This document shows, piece by piece, positions 1 through 7,871 of a DNA stretch of 64,000 nucleotides. A program made the position numbers and the translations under genes. The notes beneath the pieces were generated by a model, which saw only the letters and a program-made list of their open reading frames with translations, made no database searches and had not been told where the DNA came from. The DNA comes from Scybalocola_A sp900557175 (GTDB taxonomy: Bacteria; Bacillota; Clostridia; Lachnospirales; Lachnospiraceae): NCBI GenBank assembly GCA_937890745.1, contig CALADH010000096.1, positions 1 through 64,000 on the forward strand, written 5' to 3'. Numbering within the stretch: position 1 is the stretch's first letter; every line of letters begins with the position of its first letter.

Positions 1-1
1 G

Positions 2-226
2 ACAGAAGGAGGTCGAAGTCAGATGTGTAAACTTTTAGAGGAAATGAGAAATGAAGCTGCGGTAAAAGCAAAAGCTGAAGGAAGATTTGAAGGAAATCAT
101 GAAAAAGCAGTAAGTACGGCGTTGAAGATGCTGGCAAGAGGCCGTGATTCCATAGAAGAAATTGCAGAAATGACAGATCTGCCTTTGGAGGAAGTTCAGG
201 AATTGTCTAAAAGACAGACAGCATAA
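2..226 (+). CDS. C-terminal end of an Rpn-family (PD-(D/E)XK nuclease/transposase-like) protein, partial
   Basis: The reading frame is already open at the left edge of the window, upstream of the first ATG at position 23, so this is the tail of a longer gene. The visible part is a charged, Lys/Glu/Ala-rich helix of the type MCKLLEEMRNEA followed by AEGRFEG, then a short helical segment ending near residues LPLEEVQELSK. This tail layout is typical of the Rpn recombination-promoting nuclease/putative transposase family, in which a catalytic PD-(D/E)XK domain precedes a charged C-terminal tail. The catalytic domain lies outside the window, so function cannot be confirmed here. A hairpin with a T-run follows about 60 bases after the stop. 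Confidence 0.55.
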   Translation, partial: TEGGRSQMCKLLEEMRNEAAVKAKAEGRFEGNHEKAVSTALKMLARGRDSIEEIAEMTDLPLEEVQELSKRQTA

Positions 227-286
227 AGACAGCTTTGCCGGTAATAGGTATGACATAACAGGGTAAGCTGAAAATAGAATATTTGT

Positions 287-310
287 GCCTGCTCTTGCAG
301 GCGCTCTTTT
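287..310 (+). terminator. Hairpin terminator after the Rpn-like gene
   Basis: A 6-bp GC-rich stem (GCCTGC/GCAGGC) with a TCTT loop is followed by GCTCTTTT. It lies between the Rpn-like gene and the next gene. The right arm also contains the proposed -35 element of the following promoter. Confidence 0.55.
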
Positions 311-323
311 CTGATGTTATGAT
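295..323 (+). promoter_or_regulatory. Candidate sigma-A promoter for the acyltransferase/kinase fusion gene
   Basis: TTGCAG (295-300) and TATGAT (318-323) are separated by 17 bases, with an extended TG one base before the -10. The gene start is 68 bases downstream. Confidence 0.4.
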
Positions 324-390
324 AAGTATGCATTAGAAAATTAAGATCGAGTTTACAACAGAAAAAGTTAAATACAGGAGATTGTGATTT

Positions 391-2013
391 ATGAAAAGTT
401 TATTGATTTTAGGCTCAGGGGGCTTTGGCCAAATGGTGAAGGAGACTGCACAGATGCTTGGGTATGAGCAAGTTGTATTTTTAGATGATGCGGCAAAGGG
501 CAATGATGTTGTCGGAAAATGCTGTGATTATATGATTAAGCATGAGGAGTATCCGGTTGCAGTTGCGGCATTTGGCAATAACAGAACACGTCTTTTTTGG
601 ACAGACAAGCTGATTGAAGAAGGCTATGAGGTACCGGCAATCGTGCATCCGTCGGCAGTTATCAGCCCAAGTGCAGTGATTGAGCCGGGCTGCTTTATTA
701 TGCAGAGGGCCGTTGTGAATACACATACACGTATTGAGCGTGCAGCGTTAATTAACAGCGGTGCTGTTGTTGATCATGATTCGGTTGTAGGTTATGGCGC
801 TCATGTTTGTCTTGGCAGTATTGTGAAGGCAAATTGTACGATTGAGCCGGGGAAAAAGGTTGAAGCCGGGGAAGTTATTTTTTCAACGCGGAGAAAGATT
901 GAGGGCGTGGACAGCCGAAGTCTTGAGGATGCGGTGTATGCCTTTGGTTTTGGCCCGCAGTGCAGTTATGTGAAGCCTTTCGGTGAGGGACATATTAATG
1001 AAACTTATGCGGTGTATATGCCGAATGATGACGGTACGGACGAGCCGCTTTATGTACTTCAGCGCGTCAATATTCATGTATTTAAAAATCCGGCCGAAGT
1101 TATGGAGAATATTTTCGGTGTGACTGAATATCTGCGTGATGTTATCCGCCGTGAGGGTGGTGATCTGGACAGAGAGACGCTGTCTTATATTAAAACAAAG
1201 AGCGGTGATACATATTTTGAGGATGATGAAGGACAGCCATGGCGCTGCTTGAATTATATCTCAAATTCGGTTTGCTATCAGCTTGTGGAAAGACCGGAAC
1301 AGTTTTATCAGTCGGCAAAGAGTTTTGGACATTTTCTGCGCCAGCTTGGCGATTATCCGGCGGAGAGTCTGCATGAGACGATTCCACAGTTCCATGATAC
1401 GGTGAAGCGGTTTAATGACTTTGCGGCGGCAGTGAAGAAGGATGTGAAAAACAGGGGACGTCTGTGCCGGCCGGAGATGGAATTTGCACTTGTAAGAAAA
1501 GATGACTGCGGTGTTCTTATGAAACAGCTTCAGGATGGAATTTTACCGCTTCGTGTGACGCATAATGATACGAAGCTGAATAATATTTTGTTTGATGCTG
1601 ATACAGGCAAAGGACTTTGTATTATTGATCTGGATACGATCATGCCGGGACTTGCGGCCAATGATTTCGGTGATTCAATCCGTTTTGGTGCGTCAACAGC
1701 TGAGGAGGATGAAAGAGATTTAGACAAGGTTCATTTTGATATTCATTTATATGAGCTGTATGTGAAAGGCTATCTTGAGATGGCAAAGGATGTGCTGACA
1801 CCGGCGGAAGTTGATAGTCTTCCATGGGGTGCACGTCTGATGACTTTAGAGTGTGGTATGCGCTTTTTGACAGATTTTTTGCAGGGCGATGTTTATTTTA
1901 AAACAGCTTATCCTGAACATAATCTTGTACGGGCGAGAACTCAGTTCAGACTTGTCAAAGAGATGGAAGAACAGTTTGACGCAATGTGTGATATTGTGAA
2001 GAAATATCAGTAG
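391..2013 (+). CDS. Fusion protein: NeuD/PglD-like acyltransferase domain plus NahK-like sugar kinase (APH fold)
   Basis: Residues 1 to about 175 resemble the NeuD/PglD sugar O/N-acyltransferase family. There is a nucleotide-fold start (LILGSGGFGQMVKE), then a left-handed hexapeptide-repeat region with a DHDSVVG histidine. From about residue 185 the protein switches to an aminoglycoside-phosphotransferase fold most like N-acetylhexosamine 1-kinase (NahK/LnpB): GEGHINETY, a Brenner motif HNDTKLNN at 391-398 with the catalytic Asp, and IIDLDTIMPG at 411-420 for metal binding. NahK-type enzymes make GlcNAc-1-P or GalNAc-1-P, so the protein may salvage or modify amino sugars. The next gene, glmS, fits that theme. 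The start is ATG with CAGGAG about 8 bases upstream. The pairing of domains is unusual; the substrate is unknown. Confidence 0.75.
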   Translation: MKSLLILGSGGFGQMVKETAQMLGYEQVVFLDDAAKGNDVVGKCCDYMIKHEEYPVAVAAFGNNRTRLFWTDKLIEEGYEVPAIVHPSAVISPSAVIEPGCFIMQRAVVNTHTRIERAALINSGAVVDHDSVVGYGAHVCLGSIVKANCTIEPGKKVEAGEVIFSTRRKIEGVDSRSLEDAVYAFGFGPQCSYVKPFGEGHINETYAVYMPNDDGTDEPLYVLQRVNIHVFKNPAEVMENIFGVTEYLRDVIRREGGDLDRETLSYIKTKSGDTYFEDDEGQPWRCLNYISNSVCYQLVERPEQFYQSAKSFGHFLRQLGDYPAESLHETIPQFHDTVKRFNDFAAAVKKDVKNRGRLCRPEMEFALVRKDDCGVLMKQLQDGILPLRVTHNDTKLNNILFDADTGKGLCIIDLDTIMPGLAANDFGDSIRFGASTAEEDERDLDKVHFDIHLYELYVKGYLEMAKDVLTPAEVDSLPWGARLMTLECGMRFLTDFLQGDVYFKTAYPEHNLVRARTQFRLVKEMEEQFDAMCDIVKKYQ

Positions 2014-2035
2014 GTTTGTAAAAATAGTCGGGCAG

Positions 2036-2070
2036 AGGCCGGCGGGAATGAAAACTCCCGCCGGCCTTTT
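2036..2070 (+). terminator. Strong rho-independent terminator
   Basis: A perfect 12-bp stem (AGGCCGGCGGGA at 2036-2047 with its complement at 2056-2067) has an 8-base loop and is followed by TTTT. It ends the fusion-gene transcript before the glmS promoter. Confidence 0.9.
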
Positions 2071-2125
2071 GTGATATTTTACGATATTTTTTATTAAATT
2101 AGAAAAATTTAGTAAAATTTTTTAA

Positions 2126-2154
2126 TTTACAGGCGGGGAAAAAACAGGTATAAT
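2126..2154 (+). promoter_or_regulatory. Promoter of glmS
   Basis: TTTACA (2126-2131) and a perfect TATAAT (2149-2154) are separated by 17 bases. The leader to the glmS ATG is about 70 bases. No glmS ribozyme core is recognisable in it. Confidence 0.8.
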
Positions 2155-2232
2155 AAACGAAAATGCAAAAAAAAGAGCCAAAAGTGCAAATGTTTGGCGG
2201 TGTTAAAAAATAGACTACGAGGTGAAGTCATT

Positions 2233-4071
2233 ATGTGTGGTATTGTTGGATATACAGGTATTAAAGAGGCAGCTCCGATTTTAATCGAGGGGCTTTCAAA
2301 GCTTGAGTACAGAGGGTATGATTCGGCAGGGATAGCCGTGGAAAATACAAAGGCGGCAAATCCGGAGATTGAGGTCATTAAAGCGCGGGGACGTCTTCAG
2401 GCGCTCAGGGAAATGACAGATAACGGTAAGGCGGTTAAGGGATGCTGCGGTATTGGGCATACGCGCTGGGCAACGCACGGTGAGCCGTCAGTTGTCAATG
2501 CACATCCGCATTGTTCAAAAGACCGTCGTATTGCCGTTGTGCATAACGGTATTATTGAAAATTATAAAGAGCTTAGGGAATGGCTTCAAAAGAAAGGCTT
2601 TGTGTTTGTGTCCGAGACGGATACAGAGGTTGTGGTACATCTTCTTGATTATTATTATAAAGGCAGTCCGCTGGAAGCCATTTCTAAAATGCTTAACCGT
2701 GTCAGGGGCTCTTATGCGCTCGGCATTTTGTTTCGGGAGTTTCCGGGAACAATCTATGCGGTGCGTCAGGACAGCCCGATGATTGTTGGCAGATCTGATA
2801 AAGGCAATTTTATTGCCTCGGATGTGCCGGCGATTCTTAAATATACAAAAGAAGTATGTTACATTGATGACAGGGATATTGCTGAGCTTAAACAGGACGG
2901 GATCCGTTTCTTTAACACGGACGGCGAGGTCATCGAAAAGGAATTTAAGACGGTTGAATGGGACGCAAAGGCGGCGGAAAAAGAAGGTTTTGAGCATTTT
3001 ATGCTCAAGGAAATTTATGAACAGCCAAAGGCGGTGGCAGACACGATCCATCCAAGAATTAAGAATGGTGAGGTTGTTATTGAGGAACTTGGCATGTCTG
3101 ACGAGGACATTTTAAAAATAAGCCGGATTCAGATGGTTGCCTGTGGTTCGGCCTACCATGTGTGTGTCTGTGGAAAATATGTACTTGAGCAGATGACACA
3201 GATTCCGGTTGATGTAGATCTTGCCTCAGAGTTCCGTTACAGAAACCCGCTTCTTTCTGAAAATACGCTTATTATTGTTGTCAGCCAGTCCGGTGAGACA
3301 GCGGATTCTCTGGCGGCGCTCAGAGCGTCTAAAAAGCGCGGGTATAAGGTGCTTGGTATTGTCAATGTTGTCGGCAGCTCTATTGCCCGTGAAGCGGACA
3401 GTGTCTTTTATACATGGGCGGGACCGGAGATTTCTGTGGCAACGACGAAGGCATACAGTACCCAGCTTGCAGCTATTGATCTGATTGGTCTGAAGTTTGC
3501 AAAGGTGAGAAAAACGATAACGCCAAAGGCTTATGCCCGCTATGTTGATGAATTACTGTGCCTGCCGGAGAAAATCCAGAGAGCTCTTGATGAAAAAGAA
3601 CGTATTCAATGGCTTGCCAATAAGTTTTCGCATACGAAAGATGTGTTTTTTATCGGCCGCGGCCTTGACTATGCAATTTCGATGGAGGGCTCGTTAAAGC
3701 TTAAGGAAATTTCGTATATTCATTCAGAGGCTTATGCGGCAGGAGAACTGAAGCACGGGACGATTTCTCTTATTGAAGATGGTGTGCTTGTCATTGGTGT
3801 GGCAACCCAGCCCGGACTATTTGAAAAAGAAATCAGCAATCTTGTGGAGGTGCGGAGCCGCGGCGCCTCGGTGCTCGGACTGACCTCCTATGGCAATTAT
3901 AGTATGGAGGATATTGCTGATTTTACAATTTATGTGCCGAAAACAGAGGATTATTTTACAGTCAGTCTTGCAGTGATACCGCTGCAGCTGCTTGCTTATT
4001 ATATCTCTGTGGCCAAGGGACTTGATGTAGATAAGCCGAGAAATCTTGCAAAAAGTGTTACTGTGGAATAA
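2233..4071 (+). CDS. glmS: Glutamine-fructose-6-phosphate aminotransferase (isomerizing)
   Basis: Makes glucosamine-6-phosphate from fructose-6-phosphate and glutamine, the first committed step to UDP-GlcNAc for peptidoglycan. The start is set at the ATG giving MCGIVGY, because Cys2 must become the N-terminal nucleophile of the class II glutamine amidotransferase domain. A GAGGTGA ribosome site lies 8 bases upstream; an in-frame ATG at 2194 would bury the cysteine. The N-terminal domain shows RGYDSAG, HTRWATHG and HNGIIENY. The C-terminal half has two SIS isomerase domains (VSQSGETADS, then IGRGLDYAISMEG) and ends in the family's KSVTVE. At 612 residues it has the usual length. It has its own promoter and appears to be monocistronic. 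Confidence 0.97.
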   Translation: MCGIVGYTGIKEAAPILIEGLSKLEYRGYDSAGIAVENTKAANPEIEVIKARGRLQALREMTDNGKAVKGCCGIGHTRWATHGEPSVVNAHPHCSKDRRIAVVHNGIIENYKELREWLQKKGFVFVSETDTEVVVHLLDYYYKGSPLEAISKMLNRVRGSYALGILFREFPGTIYAVRQDSPMIVGRSDKGNFIASDVPAILKYTKEVCYIDDRDIAELKQDGIRFFNTDGEVIEKEFKTVEWDAKAAEKEGFEHFMLKEIYEQPKAVADTIHPRIKNGEVVIEELGMSDEDILKISRIQMVACGSAYHVCVCGKYVLEQMTQIPVDVDLASEFRYRNPLLSENTLIIVVSQSGETADSLAALRASKKRGYKVLGIVNVVGSSIAREADSVFYTWAGPEISVATTKAYSTQLAAIDLIGLKFAKVRKTITPKAYARYVDELLCLPEKIQRALDEKERIQWLANKFSHTKDVFFIGRGLDYAISMEGSLKLKEISYIHSEAYAAGELKHGTISLIEDGVLVIGVATQPGLFEKEISNLVEVRSRGASVLGLTSYGNYSMEDIADFTIYVPKTEDYFTVSLAVIPLQLLAYYISVAKGLDVDKPRNLAKSVTVE

Positions 4072-4176
4072 GCTGTGATTGTATATAGGCAGACTTTTAT
4101 TTTCCAAAACTAGAAAGATACAAAACTTAAACTATTAGTTTCTACTAATGCACCTTAAAGTGAGATATACTTATTT

Positions 4177-4206
4177 TTGGATAAACCTAAAGAAGTACGT
4201 TATAAA
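4177..4206 (+). promoter_or_regulatory. Candidate promoter of the ECF-like sigma factor gene
   Basis: TTGGAT (4177-4182) and TATAAA (4201-4206) are separated by 18 bases, giving a very short leader before the ATG at 4228. A weak AT-rich hairpin (ATTAGT/ACTAAT, 4134-4149) lies upstream. Confidence 0.4.
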
Positions 4207-4227
4207 GGGTGAGTTTTTCGTAGAGTT

Positions 4228-4713
4228 ATGGATGAAAAGTTTTATTGTGATTATGAGACGCTTATTATTAATTTTATTAACAAGTATATTGATAATCGGG
4301 CGGTGGCAGAAGATATATGCCATGATACTTATGTAGATTTTCTTATGAATTTTGATAATCCGGATATGCTGGACGAGGATTATGCGCGGCGCTGGCTGAT
4401 GAAGACTGCGAAAAACAATACACTGAATTATATGAATAAGGCAGCGACACGTTATGAAGTTTTTGACGGAGATTTTAATGAGGATAATGTCTGCGGTGAT
4501 AAGGCAAGAGACAGGCAGAGAGAACTTGTGTATGAGAATGTCGGGAAGCTGAGCGGCATTTATTACGATGTGATTGTTGCAAGACTCAATGATGTGCCGA
4601 TGGAACAGATGATGGCGGATACCGGAAAGAGCAGGCACGCACTTGAGTGTATTTATTCGAGAGCATTAAAGCAATTGAAAGATTATATTTCAAATAATCT
4701 TAAGAATATTTAA
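4228..4713 (+). CDS. ECF-like RNA polymerase sigma factor
   Basis: A 161-residue sigma-70-family protein with only regions 2 and 4. Residues 1-60 resemble region 2 (INKYIDNRAVAEDICHDTY, then YARRWLMKTAKN). Residues 105-155 resemble the region 4 helix-turn-helix (GIYYDVIVARLNDVPMEQMM, then GKSRHALECIYSRALKQLK). Such proteins direct core polymerase to a small regulon. No anti-sigma gene is next to it. The following genes are a lipoprotein and an O-acylation pair, but they have their own promoter, so control by this factor is only possible. The ribosome site is weak (AAGGGTGAG lies rather far upstream; GTAGAG is nearer). Confidence 0.75.
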   Translation: MDEKFYCDYETLIINFINKYIDNRAVAEDICHDTYVDFLMNFDNPDMLDEDYARRWLMKTAKNNTLNYMNKAATRYEVFDGDFNEDNVCGDKARDRQRELVYENVGKLSGIYYDVIVARLNDVPMEQMMADTGKSRHALECIYSRALKQLKDYISNNLKNI

Positions 4714-4724
4714 GGAATAAGTTG

Positions 4725-4753
4725 TTTACACTGTTCTTGTGAACATATATAAT
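4725..4753 (+). promoter_or_regulatory. Promoter of the lipoprotein/MBOAT/DHHW operon
   Basis: TTTACA (4725-4730) and TATAAT (4748-4753) are 17 bases apart. A small dyad, GTTC-TTGT-GAAC (4733-4744), sits in the spacer and could be an operator. Confidence 0.75.
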
Positions 4754-4754
4754 G

Positions 4755-4790
4755 ATATCAGGGTGCAAAATCTTTGCCCCTGATATTTTA
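4755..4790 (+). promoter_or_regulatory. Hairpin at the 5' end of the lipoprotein operon transcript
   Basis: A long inverted repeat (4755-4770 with 4773-4786, one bulged base) starts immediately after the -10 and ends in TTTA. It would fold at the very 5' end of the mRNA. It may stabilise the transcript, or act as a terminator for read-through from the sigma-factor gene. Confidence 0.5.
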
Positions 4791-4807
4791 GAGCAAGGAG
4801 ACGTGTA

Positions 4808-5263
4808 ATGAAAAAATTATTAGTAACAGTTCTTGCCGGAGCGATGCTTTTACTGGCAGCCTGCGGTCAGAAGGAGAAGAATGTCGAAGGAACGCTGACT
4901 GAGATTATGGCAAAGGTTTATGCCGGGACGGAGAATGATATGCCGGATCTGATGCAGACAGAAGTCAATGATGAAAATAAGGCATATTATTTCGGAACGG
5001 AGGATATTGAGTTTAAGGAAGCTTTGGCATCAGAACCGATGATTAATGCAATTGCGCATTCGGTTGTGCTTGTGCGCCTGAATGAAGGTCAGGATGCCGA
5101 AGAAGTTAAAAAGACAATTAAAGAGAATGTTAATCCGGCAAAATGGGTTTGCGTGCAGGTGGAGGAGCAGAACGTTCACGTAGAAAGCAAAGGCGACCTT
5201 GTCATTCTTATTATGGATAATACTAAGCCGGACAAGCTTTTGGAAAATTTTAAGGCGTTGTAA
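4808..5263 (+). CDS. Small secreted lipoprotein of the DUF4358-like type
   Basis: A 151-residue protein with a lipoprotein signal (MKKLLVTVLAGAMLLLAAC) whose lipobox cysteine is residue 19. The mature part is acidic and has no known catalytic motif. Proteins of this kind (DUF4358-like) are commonly found beside MBOAT and DHHW genes in Lachnospiraceae, as here. That suggests a helper role in extracellular polymer acylation on the outer face of the membrane, but the function is unknown. The ribosome site GCAAGGAG is close to the ATG. The stop is followed directly by the MBOAT start, implying translational coupling. Confidence 0.75.
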   Translation: MKKLLVTVLAGAMLLLAACGQKEKNVEGTLTEIMAKVYAGTENDMPDLMQTEVNDENKAYYFGTEDIEFKEALASEPMINAIAHSVVLVRLNEGQDAEEVKKTIKENVNPAKWVCVQVEEQNVHVESKGDLVILIMDNTKPDKLLENFKAL

Positions 5264-5264
5264 G

Positions 5265-6653
5265 ATGGTTTTTTCCAGCCTTTCTTTTTTGTATGTGTTT
5301 TTGCCTCTGCTGTTGATTGGATATTTTATGATCCCCGGCAGGGGCAAAAATATTGTTCTGCTTTTATTCAGTCTTTTATTTTATTTTTACGGAGAACCGG
5401 AGTTTTTATGGCTGTTAGTATTTTTTTGCCTGTTCAATTTTGCAGCCGGACTTTGGATAGAAAAGGCGGGCAGCCAAAAGGCGGCGCGTATGATTTTGAC
5501 AGCCGGGATGATTGTAGATTTTGGCTGGCTTTTTTATTTTAAGTATATGGATTTTTTTATTGGTGTGATTAATGATGCATCAGGGCTTCATCTGCCGCTT
5601 TTTCGTGTAGTGATGCCGGTGGGCATCAGTTTTTTTACATTCCAGACAGCGGCGTATGTGATTGATGTTTATTTAAAAAAGACAGCAGCCTGTAAAAATA
5701 TTTTGGATTTTTCAGCCTATGTCTGCCTCTTTCCTCAGCTTGTGGCAGGGCCGATTGTCCGTTATCAGGATATTCAAAAGCAGTTAAGATGCCGCAGTAC
5801 CGGCTTTGAACGGTTTGCCGATGGTATGTGCCGGTTTAGTATCGGTCTTGGGAAAAAGGTGCTTATTGCCAATAATCTCGGTGCTTTCTGCGGTGCGCTT
5901 GAGGCGCTTAAAACGCCATCTGTGATGTCGGGATGGCTTTTAGCACTCGGTTACATTTTGTGGCTTTATTTTGATTTCAGCGGCTACAGTGATATGGCGA
6001 TTGGACTGGGGCATATCTTTGGCTTTGATTTTCCGGAGAATTTTAATTATCCTCTGATTTCGGGCACTGTGACAGAGTTTTGGCGCCGGTGGCATATGAC
6101 ATTGTCTTCGTGGTTTAAGGATTATGTCTATATTCCGCTTGGCGGCAGCAGGTGCGGAAAGCTTTGCCAGTTTAGAAATATTTTAATCGTATGGATGCTC
6201 ACAGGCTTGTGGCACGGTGCAGGATGGCAGTTTATTTTATGGGGACTTATATTTGCACTTTGTCTGATGGCTGAAAAAGCCGGGCTTTATGGATGGCTTG
6301 TGCACCATAAGTTTACAGGACATCTTTATGTTGCCCTTGTGCTTATGGTGAGCTTTGTTATTTTTCAGTCGCCGGCATTAGACGATGCTATTGTGACGCT
6401 TCAGGCTATGGCCGGCTTTTTTGGAACCGGTTTTTCTGGAACGGCGGTTTTTTATATTTTAAGAAGCTATGCAGTGATTTTAGCTGTAAGTATCATCGGC
6501 GCCATGCCGTTATTTTCAAAGCTTAAGGAAAGATATGGCAGATGTGGCTGGCTGTGGTACTTCAGGGCGGCGGCATGTATGATGATTCTTATATTATGTA
6601 CGGCTTATCTGACGGATGCCACATATAACCCATTTTTATATTTTAGATTTTGA
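5265..6653 (+). CDS. MBOAT-family membrane O-acyltransferase (AlgI/PatA-like)
   Basis: A 462-residue multi-spanning protein that transfers acyl groups across the membrane to an exported polysaccharide. The start is set at ATG 5265 (MVFSSLSFLYVFLPLLL), one base after the lipoprotein stop; an upstream in-frame start would run deep into the preceding gene. Family hallmarks are FYFYGEPEFLW, LYFDFSGYSDMAIGLG, EFWRRWHMTLSSWFKDYVY and LTGLWHGAGW, the last holding the catalytic His (about residue 316). It lies immediately upstream of a DHHW partner, as in alginate or cellulose acetylation loci. No DltA/DltC-like gene is nearby, which argues against teichoic acid D-alanylation. Confidence 0.9.
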   Translation: MVFSSLSFLYVFLPLLLIGYFMIPGRGKNIVLLLFSLLFYFYGEPEFLWLLVFFCLFNFAAGLWIEKAGSQKAARMILTAGMIVDFGWLFYFKYMDFFIGVINDASGLHLPLFRVVMPVGISFFTFQTAAYVIDVYLKKTAACKNILDFSAYVCLFPQLVAGPIVRYQDIQKQLRCRSTGFERFADGMCRFSIGLGKKVLIANNLGAFCGALEALKTPSVMSGWLLALGYILWLYFDFSGYSDMAIGLGHIFGFDFPENFNYPLISGTVTEFWRRWHMTLSSWFKDYVYIPLGGSRCGKLCQFRNILIVWMLTGLWHGAGWQFILWGLIFALCLMAEKAGLYGWLVHHKFTGHLYVALVLMVSFVIFQSPALDDAIVTLQAMAGFFGTGFSGTAVFYILRSYAVILAVSIIGAMPLFSKLKERYGRCGWLWYFRAAACMMILILCTAYLTDATYNPFLYFRF

Positions 6654-6664
6654 GGAGGCGCATG

Positions 6665-7771
6665 ATGAAGTATAAAATAGTGAGTGTGCTTTTTGCTCTC
6701 CTTATTGCAGGCGGCTTTTTTTTGCACATTTTTTTGCCGGATCAGTCTGTATCTTATGAGGAGCGCAGAAGCCTTGTGCAGTTTCCTTCGGTGAGTGCAC
6801 CGTCTGTTTTGGACGGACGATGGATGACACAGTTTGATAAATATGTTGCCGATCAGTTTCCGGGAAGGGAAAAACTCCGCACATTAAAAAATGGTACAGA
6901 GCTGTTTGTATTCGGCAAGCAGGATGTGAGCGGCATTTATGAAAAGGACGGCGGACTTTATGCCAATGCGGCGCCGTCAGAGACTGCTGTTGCGGGGTTT
7001 GCCAAAAAACTTGCTTCGCTTGGGGCAGAGATGCCGGAAAATATGTCTGTGTATTATGCGGTTATTCCTGATAAAAGTACATTGATTGATGCGGGAATAC
7101 ACCCGGTTTATAAGACGGATGACGTTTATGATGCGATTTCGGAAGCCTTTTGCAGCAGCGGAAAAAAAGCGCAGCCGCTGCATTTTGAACAATTGCTTTC
7201 GTCAGAGGATTTTTATAAAACAGATATTCACTGGCGGCAGGAAAGACTTTGGCCGGTCGTAGCATATCTTGCAGAAATGATGGGATTTTCCGGCACGGCG
7301 GATGTTGAAGTTGTGCAAAGGCAGTTTTCCCGGCAGTCGTATGCGCCTTTTTACGGTGCTTATTACGGACAGTATGCGCTGCCTGTAAAGCCGGATACAC
7401 TTGATTATCTTACAGGCGAGATGCTTGATGCTGTAAAGGTGACGGATAAAACAACAGGCGAGGTGCTTTCGGTGTATAGTACGGACAGACTTGGCGGTAT
7501 TGACAGTTACGATGTATTTTTAAATGGGGCAGAGGCCTGTATTGAACTTGAAAATGATAAGAGCCTGTCAGATAAAGAATTGATTTTATTCAGAGATTCT
7601 TACGGGAGCGCGCTTGCACCGCTGCTTTCACCTTTTTATAAAAAGATAACGATGATTGATTTGCGATATATGCCGTCTTCGATGATTGGTGATTTTGTGA
7701 CATATGAAAATCAGGATGTGCTGTTTTTGTACAGTACAATGCTTGCAAATCAGAGCGGTCTGCTGAAATAA
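6665..7771 (+). CDS. DHHW/AlgX-AlgJ-like exported O-acylation protein
   Basis: A 369-residue protein with one N-terminal membrane anchor (IVSVLFALLIAGGFFLHIFL) and an extracellular SGNH-like domain. The DHHW-type motif appears as KTDIHWRQ, and a C-terminal RDSYGSAL block supplies the family's Ser-containing motif. Such proteins pass the acyl group from an MBOAT to the polymer. ATG 6665 is chosen for its GAGGAGG site at 6652-6658; ATG 6662 is also possible, while an in-frame TTG at 6650 lies before the ribosome site. Coding begins 11 bases after the MBOAT stop, so the two form one operon. No clear terminator follows. Confidence 0.8.
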   Translation: MKYKIVSVLFALLIAGGFFLHIFLPDQSVSYEERRSLVQFPSVSAPSVLDGRWMTQFDKYVADQFPGREKLRTLKNGTELFVFGKQDVSGIYEKDGGLYANAAPSETAVAGFAKKLASLGAEMPENMSVYYAVIPDKSTLIDAGIHPVYKTDDVYDAISEAFCSSGKKAQPLHFEQLLSSEDFYKTDIHWRQERLWPVVAYLAEMMGFSGTADVEVVQRQFSRQSYAPFYGAYYGQYALPVKPDTLDYLTGEMLDAVKVTDKTTGEVLSVYSTDRLGGIDSYDVFLNGAEACIELENDKSLSDKELILFRDSYGSALAPLLSPFYKKITMIDLRYMPSSMIGDFVTYENQDVLFLYSTMLANQSGLLK

Positions 7772-7807
7772 AAACACAAAAAAGTTTTATAATTTACAAC
7801 TTTACTC

Positions 7808-7836
7808 TTTAAAAGTGAAGGGCACTGTGGTACAAT
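7808..7836 (+). promoter_or_regulatory. Possible promoter of the aspartokinase gene
   Basis: TTTAAA (7808-7813) and TACAAT (7831-7836) are 17 bases apart, 35 bases before the start codon. The leader is too short to hold a lysine riboswitch. Confidence 0.4.
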
Positions 7837-7871
7837 AACTTCATTCTAAAATTTTTTGGGAGGAATCACAG

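Noticed and set aside
2155..2232. glmS ribozyme upstream of glmS
   Set aside because: The leader is only about 70 bases and lacks the conserved core and pseudoknot elements; only the ribosome site resembles it by chance.
2515..3051. 178-residue minus-strand frame inside glmS
   Set aside because: It is antisense to a strongly conserved gene, has no family motif and no ribosome site.
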